DNA of 64,000 bases from Isochrysis galbana (taxonomy: Eukaryota > Haptophyta > Isochrysidales > Isochrysidaceae). Where the stretch lies: contig CM030937.1 of the NCBI GenBank assembly GCA_018136815.1, forward strand, positions 2,717,820 through 2,781,819, in the 5' to 3' direction. Below, piece after piece: positions 38,207 to 47,889 of this stretch; position 1 is the stretch's first letter; every line of letters begins with the position of its first letter. Under the pieces are notes generated by a model, which was not told the origin of the DNA, searched no databases, and worked only from the letters and a program-made list of their open reading frames with translations. Made by a program: the position numbers and the translations under genes.

Positions 38207-40240
38207 TTGGAGGGGTGCATAGGAGTATGTATCTGTGTCAACAGCACGCGCCAAGGTGTACGGGCAGGTGCGCTGAGGGCTGTAGTCTGCGCGGCCGACC
38301 GCGTAAGGAAGTTCCCCAACGAGACCTTGGAGGGAAAGAACAACCAGCGGCTCTTCTGCCGCTCGTGCGCCACCGAGCTCTCTCTGCGCATGAACAACCT
38401 CAAGTGCCATCTGAGCAGTAGGAAGCACCTGGAGAACGTGAAGGCGTACCGGGAGCGCCAGTCAAAAGACTCGGAGGTCAGCGCATTCATCTCCGACTTC
38501 TACACGGTCAACCCAGACGCGGCAGGTGGTTCGGTGGCTCCAGAGACGCAGCTCTTTCGCTGGACAATGGTTGATGCGCTCTTGCGGGCTGGGATCCCCC
38601 TCTCGAAAATAGATGAGCTACGGCCTGTTCTAGAGCTGGCAGGGCAACCTCTCACGGATAGCTCTCATATGCGGGACTTTGTGCCGAAGATTTTGAGTAA
38701 GGAGAAGGAGACTGTCATGGCTGAGCTGAAAGACAAGTACATATCTATCTCGTTCGACGGTACGACGAGGCTTGGCGAGGCTGTCGCCCTGTGTGCACGA
38801 TTCATCCCAGCCGACTTCGCATGGGTGGGTAAGCGACTGATCTCGCTCACGACGATCTCGAAGCATATGGATGGCATGGGACTATATCGCCACCTCTCCA
38901 GGACCCTCATGACAGAGCTATGCCTGGATGTTTCCCGGATCGTTGGCATATCTCGTGACAGTTGTGCCACAAATGGTGTAGCCTGTAGGCAATTGCTCAC
39001 CCTGTGTGAGAATGCTGTCGACCTGCTGTGCTCATCGCACACTCTCCAACACACCGGCGAGCATCTGGACCTCCGTACCGTGGAAGCATTCCTCACTCCT
39101 TGGCTAACACTCGTGTCTCACACGCAAGCTGCCCGTACGTTGTGGCAGAGTATGATGGGTCGCAGCATGAAGGGCTACTCGCGCACCCGGTGGTGGTCGC
39201 GCTGGGAAGTAATGCAAGACCTTGCGTCGAACTTTGGCCAGCTCGAATCATTCATCGACCAGCTGGAACAAGGAGGCATAGGTAATGCCACGACGCAAGC
39301 ATTGAAACAAGTGATCGCGACCAAGCGCGACGATCTGGAGATTGAGCTTGCCCTTGCCATGGACATGCACCCACTTTGCACAACGACGTACAGACTCGAA
39401 GGGGATGGGTTGGAGATCATCCTCGTCTACGACGCAATCGAGGAGCTCCGTGCCCGTGGGCGGCTGCTTGGCCAAAATAGTTCTGATCTTCCCAATGTGG
39501 CCGCGATTCTGAGGGAGAGGCAGGTGCCGTGCGTCGGTTTGGCGACGAAAGAGTATTACGAAGCTCCCTACCATACGTGGTGCCAGGGTAGGATCACTGC
39601 CGCGCATGGCAATTCTTGGACCATCTCATATGCTAACGGTTCGACGCTCCAGATCGACGATGAGCTTGAGATCCGCCGTGCAATTGACGTGACTGCTCTC
39701 CCTGAGTGGGCGCCCCTTTTGGCGAAGGTGAAAGGTGCGTACCAATACTTGGAAGATCGGATTACCGACAATTGTCAAGCTGCGTATGCATGTGCAGAAC
39801 AGCACCGCGTAACAGGCTTGCTTCGTGCTTTCAACCCGTCCTTCGCACATGGGGAGGTGGACCACCGTTTCGTGCAGGAGCTCGCAGCCTTGCCTCTCTT
39901 CTCTCACGTGCCTAACATTGCTGATCATTTGATCGAAGAGCTGCCTCTTTATCTTGTGGCATGCGGACAGTCGTCACGCATCGGAGACCAATCGGACGTT
40001 CGTGAATTCACTGAGAAAATGCTCGGGTGGTGGGCAGCTCATCATCAGAAATTTCCTCATTGGGCTCTCGCTGCGAGGCTGGCCTTTTGCCTCAGTCCCA
40101 ATTCGGCGGCATGTGAGCGTGTGTTCTCCCTTATGAATTCTTTGTTTGGTCCAAATAGGGCTAGCTCCCTAGCAGACCAGCTGCAAGCGTCACTCATGCT
40201 ACGTTTCAACGGCAATGCGCGCAAGAACGAGAAACGGTGA
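38207..40240 (+). CDS. hAT-family transposase (possibly domesticated) with internal Tudor-like segment
   Basis: The frame encodes up to 677 residues; the true start is unclear because no ATG precedes the zinc finger in frame (a 5' exon is likely). Order: BED-type zinc finger (CRSCATELSLRMNNLKCHLS with His pair, about residues 50-80); RNase-H-like core opening with SISFDGTT (first catalytic Asp); GYSRTRWWSRWEVM; an inserted segment near residues 445-495 (EYYEAPYHTWCQGRIT... ISYANGS) with the spacing of a Tudor/chromo-type barrel; and the hAT C-terminal dimerisation region (FPHWALAARLAFCLSPNSAA, ERVFSLMNSLFG). The ORF is intact. No TIR pair was found around it. Confidence 0.85.
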   Translation: MEGCIGVCICVNSTRQGVRAGALRAVVCAADRVRKFPNETLEGKNNQRLFCRSCATELSLRMNNLKCHLSSRKHLENVKAYRERQSKDSEVSAFISDFYTVNPDAAGGSVAPETQLFRWTMVDALLRAGIPLSKIDELRPVLELAGQPLTDSSHMRDFVPKILSKEKETVMAELKDKYISISFDGTTRLGEAVALCARFIPADFAWVGKRLISLTTISKHMDGMGLYRHLSRTLMTELCLDVSRIVGISRDSCATNGVACRQLLTLCENAVDLLCSSHTLQHTGEHLDLRTVEAFLTPWLTLVSHTQAARTLWQSMMGRSMKGYSRTRWWSRWEVMQDLASNFGQLESFIDQLEQGGIGNATTQALKQVIATKRDDLEIELALAMDMHPLCTTTYRLEGDGLEIILVYDAIEELRARGRLLGQNSSDLPNVAAILRERQVPCVGLATKEYYEAPYHTWCQGRITAAHGNSWTISYANGSTLQIDDELEIRRAIDVTALPEWAPLLAKVKGAYQYLEDRITDNCQAAYACAEQHRVTGLLRAFNPSFAHGEVDHRFVQELAALPLFSHVPNIADHLIEELPLYLVACGQSSRIGDQSDVREFTEKMLGWWAAHHQKFPHWALAARLAFCLSPNSAACERVFSLMNSLFGPNRASSLADQLQASLMLRFNGNARKNEKR

Positions 40241-40933
40241 GTGGTGTGTGGTGTGTGGTGTGCTAGTGTGTCTGGAGTCTATTGGCATATACAAATGTTA
40301 AAGCATGTAATACATCGTACATATGAATGTGACTACTAGCCACAAAAGCCAAACAGCCCCCAAGTACATACAATAGACAAGAGCTATTAACTATTAGCTA
40401 TCGGTGGATGGAGGGCGGGATTTTCCGATCGCGCCCCCGCCCGCGCCCCTGTTACCCTGTTAGCTAACTCTAATTCTAACGGACGTGGTAACTAACATGC
40501 AAAATTTGTTGGAGCGCATGTGCACAACTCTACGAAAGTGGACATTTTTGGGACATTTGGGTCGCAAAATGCGACATTTTTGAGACATTTCCAATGGACA
40601 TTTGGGCGAAAAAAACTGGACATTTTGGCCAGGGCCTAAAGAAGACAAGCTTCGTGAATCTATGAGGTGTGGGAAGTGGTCGTGTATGCACTCCACTACA
40701 GTGTGGTGAATCTCACATATTGCGGCCTCACTCCGACCATACTCCCACATAAGCCCAGTGACGCTACCTGCGGTGCCAAGGAAGGAGAAGAAGGGCGTGG
40801 GATCAAGGGTGTCACATGTGCCGCGAAGGGCGCTCACCTGCCGTCTTGAAACGCCTGAGCGGAGCACGTCTTGTAACCCGCTGTTTCAACCGTTGCAAAA
40901 TCCCTCTACTAGTGTTTTCTTTTATTTCATTTC
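40241..40933. other. Gene-free stretch with hAT-like terminal array
   Basis: At 40541-40637 GGGACATTTGGG/GGACATTT motifs repeat in both orientations and end in TTTTGGCCAGGGCCTA, looking like the right end of a hAT-type element. A matching left end (TAGGCCCTGGCC) was not found upstream of the transposase. Confidence 0.4.
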
Positions 40934-40950
40934 TATTACTCTACTAGTAG

Positions 40951-42085
40951 AAAACTATTGTTATAGTTTGACCTATGGAGCGTGCCGCGACCGCTCCCGA
41001 GCCCCAGGCGACCCTCGCCACCGCGCCCCACCTGGGACGCCCCACGCCGCCCGAGGCGGCTCGTCAGAAAGCCCTCTCAAAGCCCATCCAGCCCATCCAA
41101 ACCACACCCGCGCAAGCGCGCGGGGTGGCGAGCACTAGCACCGAACAGGTTGCCACCATGGCTCTGCGTAGCATGCAGGGGGTCTTGGAGACCCCCTCCA
41201 ACAGTGGGAAACCCTCCCACCCCAAGAGCACCTCATGTGGGAGGGCAGCTCAGCTGCCCTCCCCATGGTGGAAACCTCTACCATCAGTGCACCCAACATG
41301 GGAGGGCACTTCACAACCATCAATCTCCTACGGAGAGCACCCTAAGCCTCTGTTTTCCATGTTGAGTCACTTCTCGTTTTCACCCCGCTCCTTTGGGCCA
41401 CAAGAACCTACAACTCAGTGCCCTGCCTTGGGCACTCCTTCAACACTTGACTCCCTCTCCCACTCTCCCTTCCCTCTACAACCAACCCAAGTAGCACGAC
41501 CCCCCTCGCCCTCTGTTCAAAGCACCAAAAATTTCAACTCAAGACTCATGTTGATACACCTCTCGTTTTCACCCCACTCTTGTGGGCCACAATCACCTAC
41601 AACTCAGTGCCCTGCCTTGGGCCCTCTTCCAACACTTCACTCCCTCTCCCACTCCCTCTTGGAACTACAAGCAACCCAAGAAGCACAACCCCCCTCGCCC
41701 TCTGTTTCAAGCACCAAAAATTTCGACTTAAGACAAGAGGGAGGATATGTCTTGAGGCGGCGTCGCTGCCCATGCCTAGCGCAAGGGTATAGCGCCCCCA
41801 CTCAGACATCTCCTTCCCCACAGCTCCTCTCTGAGGAGTTGCTCCTCTCCCTCCCATTAGGCCCCCTTGCCTGCGAGACCAAAACAGGATCCTGGCGTGG
41901 GGGGCTGTTTGAGTGTGGAGGGAGGGGCGCTCCAGCTAGCGCAGGTAGAAAGCTAGTGAAGAGCTGGGTGGCATAAGGGGGAAGGGTGCTTGCGCTTGCC
42001 GCGGCAGGGAGTCCTGTCTTGAGTTAGCGCTAGTTCCGTTCCTTTGCCGCGCCGCGACCCATAAAAATTTGTTAAAAATTAAAAT
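40951..42085 (+). mobile_element. Hairpin-led retroelement with one ORF, 17-bp TSD
   Basis: The element is flanked by TATTACTCTACTAGTAG at 40934-40950 and 42086-42102. It starts with the hairpin AAACTAT-TGTT-ATAGTTT and GACCTATGGAGCG, and ends in AT-rich sequence (AAAAATTTGTTAAAAATT). It contains the ORF 40975-41976. A second copy begins at 63658. It is inserted about 90 bp before the start codon of the renalase-like gene, so it may affect that gene's promoter or leader. Confidence 0.88.
40975..41976 (+). CDS. Low-complexity protein of hairpin-led retroelement
   Basis: 333 residues starting MERAATAPEPQATLATAPHL directly after the hairpin, as in LINE ORF1 (MERAP...). The body is Pro/Ser/Thr-rich. 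It contains two tandem copies of an about 63-residue unit (core PTTQCPALG... LSHS... PPSPSVxSTKNF), starting near residues 127 and 190. No enzymatic domain is seen. It could be an ORF1-like packaging protein or a captured coding sequence. The second copy at 63683 keeps the same N-terminus and frame, which supports translation in at least one ancestor. Confidence 0.5.
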   Translation: MERAATAPEPQATLATAPHLGRPTPPEAARQKALSKPIQPIQTTPAQARGVASTSTEQVATMALRSMQGVLETPSNSGKPSHPKSTSCGRAAQLPSPWWKPLPSVHPTWEGTSQPSISYGEHPKPLFSMLSHFSFSPRSFGPQEPTTQCPALGTPSTLDSLSHSPFPLQPTQVARPPSPSVQSTKNFNSRLMLIHLSFSPHSCGPQSPTTQCPALGPLPTLHSLSHSLLELQATQEAQPPSPSVSSTKNFDLRQEGGYVLRRRRCPCLAQGYSAPTQTSPSPQLLSEELLLSLPLGPLACETKTGSWRGGLFECGGRGAPASAGRKLVKSWVA

Positions 42086-42174
42086 TATTACTCTACTAGT
42101 AGTAGTACGTGAACGTTCTGGTTGTGGAGATTTGGGTGGTGGAGCGCGCGGCGCCCCTCGCTCGTCGGGTCGCG

Positions 42175-43741
42175 ATGCCCGCGCCGGTGCGCATCGCGGT
42201 GGTCGGTGGCGGCGTGGCGGCAAGCAGCTTCGTGTACGGCCTACGCCACGCGCTGCGCGAGGGACGGGCGAGCGCGACGCTCTTCGAGATCGGTCGCGGG
42301 CCTGGCGGCCGCGCTGCAACGCGTACCACACGCGAAGTAAGCGCTCTGCGGCTCGACCACGGCACACCCGGCTTCCTCACCTCTGCGCCGAGCGCACGCG
42401 CACTCTGCGATGAGCTTTGCCGGATCGGCGCGCTGCTTGAGGCAACGCACGGGTATGGGACCCTCCACGCCGATGGCTCGTGGGAAGAGGAGCTCTCCGT
42501 GCCGCACAATGGCAAGCGGTATGTTGGCGGCGAGCGCGGCCTTTCGGGGGCTAGCGAGGCGATGCTGCGGGGCTGCGAGGAGGCCGGTGACTCAGACCCG
42601 CTCGTGGACTGCCGATGGGGCCATGTCGTTCGAGAGATCACCCCGCGACTTGGTGGTGGATGGGTCCTGCGTGGGAGCGCTAAGGAGGCCCCTGACGGCT
42701 TTGCGATTGAGGTCGATTGGCTGGTATCTTCCACAGCGACAATCGCACACTCGCGGTGGACGGGCACGTTTGGTGGGCCTCCCCCGCTAGCAAAGGCGGC
42801 GGAGGTGATGCTCGCGATGTCACGCGCAGCAGTCTCCGGGCTCTCATCGCAAGTTGGCCAAGTGGAAGGAAAGCACAGCTCCACTAATAGCACGGCGGTG
42901 TCGGAAGGCGCCTTCGAGTTGCACGAGGCAGTGACACACATCAACAAGCTGAATGTGCAGCCGATCTCTGCGGCGCTCATGGCATTTCAGGGCGATGCTG
43001 CACGCGCATGGGCAGCACTGCCTTGGTCAATAGCAAGAGCCGAGGATTGGGGAGATGTCGGGCGCATTCATGTCACCAGGATACATAATGACCTCACAGT
43101 GAGTGTGGTATCTTTAGTGATGGCGGGGAGGGAGGATGAGCTGGATGCACTCTCGGCGTGGCATGAGGGGACCGGGCCATTTGGTGAGGCAATGGGGTCG
43201 TGGTAGCGCGCAGCCTCCTCGACGCCAAAAATGGCTGCCTTGCTGCAAAGTCGCCAGCTCAAGCACACCTTTTGGGAGTCTACTGTGCGCTCCTTGACGA
43301 ACCCTCACCCCACCCTCATCTCGTTGCACGCAGACGGTCGCCATCCATTCGACTCCTGCATTTGCTACAACTGTTGCCGCCGGAGTCTTCGGTGCCACTT
43401 CTGCCGCCGCCCGGGTGGGAGGCGCCACCACCGATGAGTCGCGCGAGGCGGAGATCCTTGAGCGTCTATGCAATGCTGCTATGGAGCGCTTGGTTGGCTC
43501 AAAGTGGATACCAAATAGTGCTACTACGCCCTCCTGGGGACCACACCTTCATCGGTGGGGCGCCGCCTTTCCGCGCGCACCCCTGTTGCCCGAGCGATTC
43601 ACAGAGCTGGAGGGAGCGTGCGTCAGCTTTTGCGGCGACTATATCTCATCTTATCGTGCGTCATCAGTGGAGGGAGCGATTATTTCTGGGCTGAAAGCTG
43701 CGGAGGCAATGGAACGCCGAGTCGGAAGGAGCAAGATGTGA
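42175..43741 (+). CDS. FAD-dependent amine oxidase/renalase-like protein, two exons
   Basis: Exons 42175-43098 and 43334-43741 (intron 235 bp, ACA|GTGAGT to ACGCAG, phase 0) encode 443 residues. The N-terminus has the dinucleotide-binding motif IAVVGGGVAASSFVYGL and then GRGPGGRAATR, the FAD-contact motif of renalase/amine-oxidase relatives. Exon 2 begins TVAIHSTPAFA and carries WGPHLHRWGAAFP and VSFCGDYI... SSVEGAIISGLKAAE, the C-terminal FAD-binding signature. If intron 1 is not removed, a stop at 43206 cuts the protein before this signature. Relatives oxidise NAD(P)H isomers or amines; the substrate is unknown. A retroelement lies directly upstream. Confidence 0.88.
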
Positions 43742-43855
43742 ATCGAGATCCGTCAGTCCCTTCTCGCCCGTGCTTACCTTGCTCCCATAGCACACTAGCT
43801 TGCAACAGTGTTCAAAAACTCCAAACAATTGTGGTCATTAGTGGTTACATCTTTG

Positions 43856-46165
43856 CCACACAAGGCCTTTGCCTGCGCAACAAGCGCGGGGTACGTTGCA
43901 ACCTCTCGCACGAGATCCCCGGAGCATGGATCGACAATAAGTGCACGATTCGCTGCCACCTTCATCCTCACAAGAAGATCTCGGGGGTTTGCCTCAACGG
44001 CCCGACGTGCCTATTCCTCCACCCAGAGTGCGCGGCGGCCCTACTCGCCAAATTGCACGCAATAGCCCGCGACGCGGCCCAGCCGCCGCACCCCAGACTC
44101 GCCTTTGACTACACCCTCGGATACCCAGGTGAGGGACCGGTCAGGGTCGCGACGTACAACGTCAACGGCACCAAAGGCGGCAAACTTGCCGCGGTGCTCT
44201 CTCAAGCGCGTAAGGCGGGCGTAGACATACTCCTTCTCCAAGAGCTGCACGCATACGAAGATGGCTCGCATCGCCGATCGTACAGAACGGCGAACCTCCT
44301 AGGCTGGCACTGGTTTGACTCGCCGGGAGAGCTAGCGGACCCGGCAAGCGGAGTAGCGATCGCGATTCGCGAAACGTGCGCCAGGGTGACCCCTAGAGTA
44401 GACTCCGTAGTGGAAATCATAAAAGGAAGATGCATAAAGGTAGATATCGAGATAGACGAAAAATTATACCGTATCATTTCCGTGTACCTAAGCGCCAACC
44501 CAAGTCCGAGGGGCGCCCAGATAGAAAAACTTCGCCACGAGCAATACGTAGCGGAAAGCACCATTACCCCGACCCTAATGGGGGGCGACTTCAATTGCGT
44601 AGAAAACGTAGCGACCGACACGGCAGGCACGGGGCCGGCACCCTATGCCAATGTGCACGGGGACAAATGGAAAACCCTTATAAAAAACGCCGGCCTACAG
44701 GACGCACACAGAACCATGAAGCTGGGACCGAACACAGGCTTCACACGCCTAGCACATACCATCCACACGAGAATAGACCGACTATACCACAGCCGATCCA
44801 CGGACAAATTCCAATGGCACAAGTTGGGGCCCAGTCCAGACCTGTTCACAGGGAGGGCGGCCTCCGACCACCTACCACTGCTAGCCGCGTTCGAGACGCC
44901 GTGCTACAGACCAAACCGCAACTACGACCTACCCATCGACGCAGAGATCATCCGAGAAGACGGAGCCGCGAAGGTGGTGGAACTCCTCTTCCGTAGGGCG
45001 CAAAGCAACGCGCGTGGAGGCGGTGATCTAGCCGAGGAATGGGCGAGCGCAAAAGCGCTCGTAGCCACCTTCCTCAGGGAAGAAACGCGGGCCAGAAGAA
45101 CGCCCACTATCCAATCTACACTGGAAAAAACAATCGCGACGCTCAACATAAAACTCATCAAAAAGGGGCCAGACGCAGATCTCACGAGGGAGATCGCAGA
45201 AACCAACCGTAAATTGGCGAACGAACGCGGCAAGACGCCCCTAAGACACCTCCCCATATGACAATCTCCGACGAGAAGACCTCCACTCTAGAGAATTCTT
45301 CAGAAAACTCAGGCAACAAAAATGGAACGGGAACATCAAAGAAATATACAAGACCAGCGACTGGAACAACCCCAGACACGCCGACCAATTTACGACCACG
45401 ACCGACGACGGCATCCGAAGAGAATTCAGAAGGTACTACGCCTGGCTGTACTCCCCCAAGGAATCGAGGCGAGAACCCGAACTGGAAATTACTCTATCCG
45501 ACAAGCCCCTCACCGAACTCGACAAACGCCGATTGGAGGGGCGCATCACTGTAGACGAGACCACCCAAGCCATTCGAGGCATAGGCCCAGGCAAAAGCGC
45601 GGGCCCGGACGGGATTCCGGTGGAAGTATACAAGGCACACGAAAAACTAGTTGCACCGATCCTAACAGACCTCTACAACCAAACCTTCGACACAGGCCTA
45701 ATCCCGTACACTATGAGGGAGGGAGATATCATCCTGCTTTATAAAAAAGGAGACGCACGCGACCCTAGAAACTATAGGCCCATAACACTACTACAGAGCG
45801 ACTACAAGATACTAGCCAAAGTACTAACCAATAGGCTAAGCAAAGTAATTGGTAACATTATATCCGACAATCAACTAGGCTTCGTGCCTAGAAGACTGAT
45901 TAGCGAAGCCACCCACCTTCTGCAACTGACAAGGGCATACCTCGACGAAACAGGAGAGCCGGGTCTCCTCCTAGCACTCGACTGGGAAAAAGCTTTCGAC
46001 AGAGTCAGCTGGGAGTTCTACCACCTGGCCCCTACTCAAACACACAGATAAACACCTACACTTCAAGCACGTTACCCATAGGAGGGAGTGAAGGGAAGCG
46101 GGCGAGGCTGCGAAGATACTGTGCAGGGTCGCGCGCGCGGCGAGAATATTAAGAAGTTTTTTTTT
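43856..46165 (+). mobile_element. LINE, copy 2: 5'-truncated, internally deleted, 16-bp TSD
   Basis: AGTGGTTACATCTTTG flanks it at 43840-43855 and 46166-46181. The copy starts within ORF2 upstream of the endonuclease and runs through APE endonuclease and the first part of RT. It then jumps near 46030 to HLHFKHVTHRR (equivalent to HLHFKHITHRR at about 22470 in copy 1), and ends with a 3' tail GGCGAGAATATTAAGAAG plus nine Ts. That tail differs from copy 1, so it belongs to a sister family. Confidence 0.88.
43857..46051 (+). pseudogene. LINE ORF2: zinc motif, APE endonuclease and partial reverse transcriptase
   Basis: A Cys/His cluster (RCHLHPHKK... CLNGPTCLFLHPEC) precedes the endonuclease, recognised by RVATYNVNG, ILLLQELH, LMGGDFNCV and SDHLPLLAAF. 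A one-base frameshift near 45245-45258 moves the frame. The RT part then reads GPGKSAGPDGIPVEVYK, NYRPITLLQSDYKILAKVL, QLGFVPRR and motif A LLLALDWEKAFDRV. The polymerase ends before the YxDD motif because of the internal deletion. It is therefore non-functional on its own. Confidence 0.88.
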
Positions 46166-46317
46166 AGTGGTTACATCTTTGTTCCTGCATGTGGCTACAA
46201 ATAAGTCTGTAGATTCACGGCTATCGCCCACTACAAACTTGGTATCCGCTACCCTGTCGCATACATCGCGCTTTAAAAAAACATCTGAAGTATCTGGGCT
46301 ACACACCTACTATTGAC

Positions 46318-46485
46318 GGGATCACCCCTCTCCATCTACACCGCCCTTAACTTCCCTTTCCCCACCTCTTTCCCTGCCCCCCTTCTTTCCTTTTTTTTCG
46401 GTTTCCGGGGTCCGGCCTTGGTGCGCTACCTAAGGCCTAAGGCCTGGTTCGGAGTGTGGGGGCCGGGCAGGCCTTCTGAGTTATC
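46318..46485 (-). repeat. LINE 3' UTR fragment, minus orientation
   Basis: Inverse match to 23160-23325: GAAGGCCTGCCCG, CCACACTCCGAACCAGGCC, GGTAG(T)GTACC-like text, GGACCCCGGAAACCGAA, AAAGGAAAGAAGGGGGGCAG, and GTTAAGGGCGATGTAGAT. Confidence 0.8.
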
Positions 46486-46495
46486 ATTCTTGGTC

Positions 46496-46996
46496 AATAA
46501 GTTTATACTTGGTTCACCCATGGCGGGGCACGAGCCCAGCCCTCTCTCCACTCCTCCCCCGCCGCCATGGGGGAGGAACCACCCACTCTCCTGGCATACG
46601 TGATGGCTTGCCAGGAGAACACTGCCATGCTGACCCATCCCTCTCCCCACAGGCACGCCTGATTCGCCCGCCCTGGCCTGTCGTGGCCAGCCCATCCCTC
46701 TGACCAGCCCCTCCTCCCCCTGGGCCCCCCTATCAGGACCCCCCAGCCAGCTCCAGTCGACTGGCAGGGGCTCGAGAGCCAGCGATGGAGAGGCAGGAGG
46801 GGCCAAGGCCATGCCCCAGCCTCACCTGCCCCCTGAGCTGCGCTCCCAGGCCCCTGCTGGCCTCCTGGGGACCTGAAGAGGGGCCGCAGGCGCGCGCCAT
46901 GGGCCCCCGCCGCAGGGAAGAGAGGAGGAAAAGGGAAGAGGGAGGGGAGGGGGGAGTGGCAGCTCTGCCCTCCGGCTTTTACGTGTCTTCTCGCGC
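46496..46996 (+). repeat. R2 retroposon copy
   Basis: Opens AATAAGTTTATACTTGGTTCACCCATGG (hairpin partly decayed) and follows the R2 body in the same order as the complete copy at 10687-11558 (reverse strand), to the GACACGT/ACGTGTCTTCTCGC block. Confidence 0.8.
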
Positions 46997-47161
46997 GCCT
47001 TTTTCTCGCTCACTTGGCGCTCCCGGCTCACCGGAGGCCGCTGGCTCCGTGTGCATCGCGTGGTGCAGGTGTGTTTCTCCCTCCTCGCCCCCACCCCCAT
47101 CGGCCCTCCCTCCCACCCAAAAAGGGAGGAAACAATGCACTCCCCCCCCCCGCTCTCTCAG

Positions 47162-47518
47162 GGAAGCGGCCTTGCGGTGGCCGCCGCCGGCGTCGCGCTC
47201 GCCGTCGCGTGGGTGCCCCGAGGGCGCCACTTCTCGCACCCCCATCACACGCTCGGGATCGTCGCCTTCGCCCTCGCCCTGCTGCAGCCGCTCAACGCGC
47301 TCGTGCGCGGCACGCCCGGCGCCCGCACCGCACGCCGCGCCGTGTGGCGGGTCGCGCACAAGGGGACGGGCTACGCCGTGCTCGGCGTGGGCGTCCACCA
47401 GGCCCTCTCGGGGCGCGCCCTCATGCCGAGCCAAGGCGACGCCGTTCTCGTCGCGTACGTGGTGCTCCTGGGCCTCTCCTTCGGGGTGCTCGCGGGGGGG
47501 GGGCTCATGGTAGGGTGA
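47162..47518 (+). CDS. Cytochrome b561-type C-terminal exon (upstream exons not found)
   Basis: A strong acceptor (CCGCTCTCTCAG) at 47161 opens a 118-residue exon. It has hydrophobic helices and the paired motif of cytochrome b561 domains: HPHHTLGIVAFALALLQPLN and VWRVAHKGTGYAVLGVGVHQ, where the histidines would ligate haem. These proteins pass electrons across membranes, often from ascorbate, and are frequently fused to DOMON domains. Upstream is only an R2 repeat and a LINE fragment, so the gene is either interrupted by very long repeat-filled introns or is a remnant. The downstream neighbour is another LINE fragment on the opposite strand. Confidence 0.65.
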   Translation, partial: GSGLAVAAAGVALAVAWVPRGRHFSHPHHTLGIVAFALALLQPLNALVRGTPGARTARRAVWRVAHKGTGYAVLGVGVHQALSGRALMPSQGDAVLVAYVVLLGLSFGVLAGGGLMVG

Positions 47519-47561
47519 GACTGGAAGGGAAAGGAGACCAAATGAAGGCAAGCCGCCTTTT

Positions 47562-47760
47562 TTAGCCGTTATGTCTGTCCTTTTCTCTTTTCTTGGGTTG
47601 TCTTCCCATGCCCGCTTGGGCGGTTCTTGCCGAGTCGGTCTCGTGTGCGAAGAGTAGAGCTTTGCCTAACGTGGTGAATCGTTCTATTGTTCTTATCAGT
47701 ATTGATTCTTCCGAGAAAGCTACTCCGTCGTAGTGTATTCTATCTGCCACTGTAAACCCT
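47562..47760 (-). pseudogene. LINE ORF2 C-terminal fragment
   Basis: The minus strand reads RIHYDGVAFSEESILIRTIE, then LGKALLFAHETDSARTAQAG and MGRQPKKR, matching about 22770-22925 of LINE copy 1 at near identity, then degenerates. No 5' part is present. Confidence 0.85.
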
Positions 47761-47819
47761 CTGCACCCAGCCCCTAGCTAGGTAGAGCACGAGGGGACGA
47801 GCCGCAAGGCAGGGGGGGG

Positions 47820-47889
47820 GGGGGGGGGAAGCGGGCGAGGCTGCGTAGATACTGTGCAGGGTCGCGCGCGCGGCGAGAATATTAAGAAG
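47820..47889 (+). repeat. LINE (copy 2 family) 3' tail
   Basis: GCGGGCGAGGCTGCGTAGAT through GGCGAGAATATTAAGAAG and T8 is the same 3' terminus as 46098-46165 and, inverted, 63532-63574. Confidence 0.8.

Noticed and set aside
43099-43206. Renalase-like protein ending at the stop at 43206
   Set aside because: This would lose the C-terminal FAD signature; the GTGAGT donor at 43099 and an in-phase exon at 43334 restore it.
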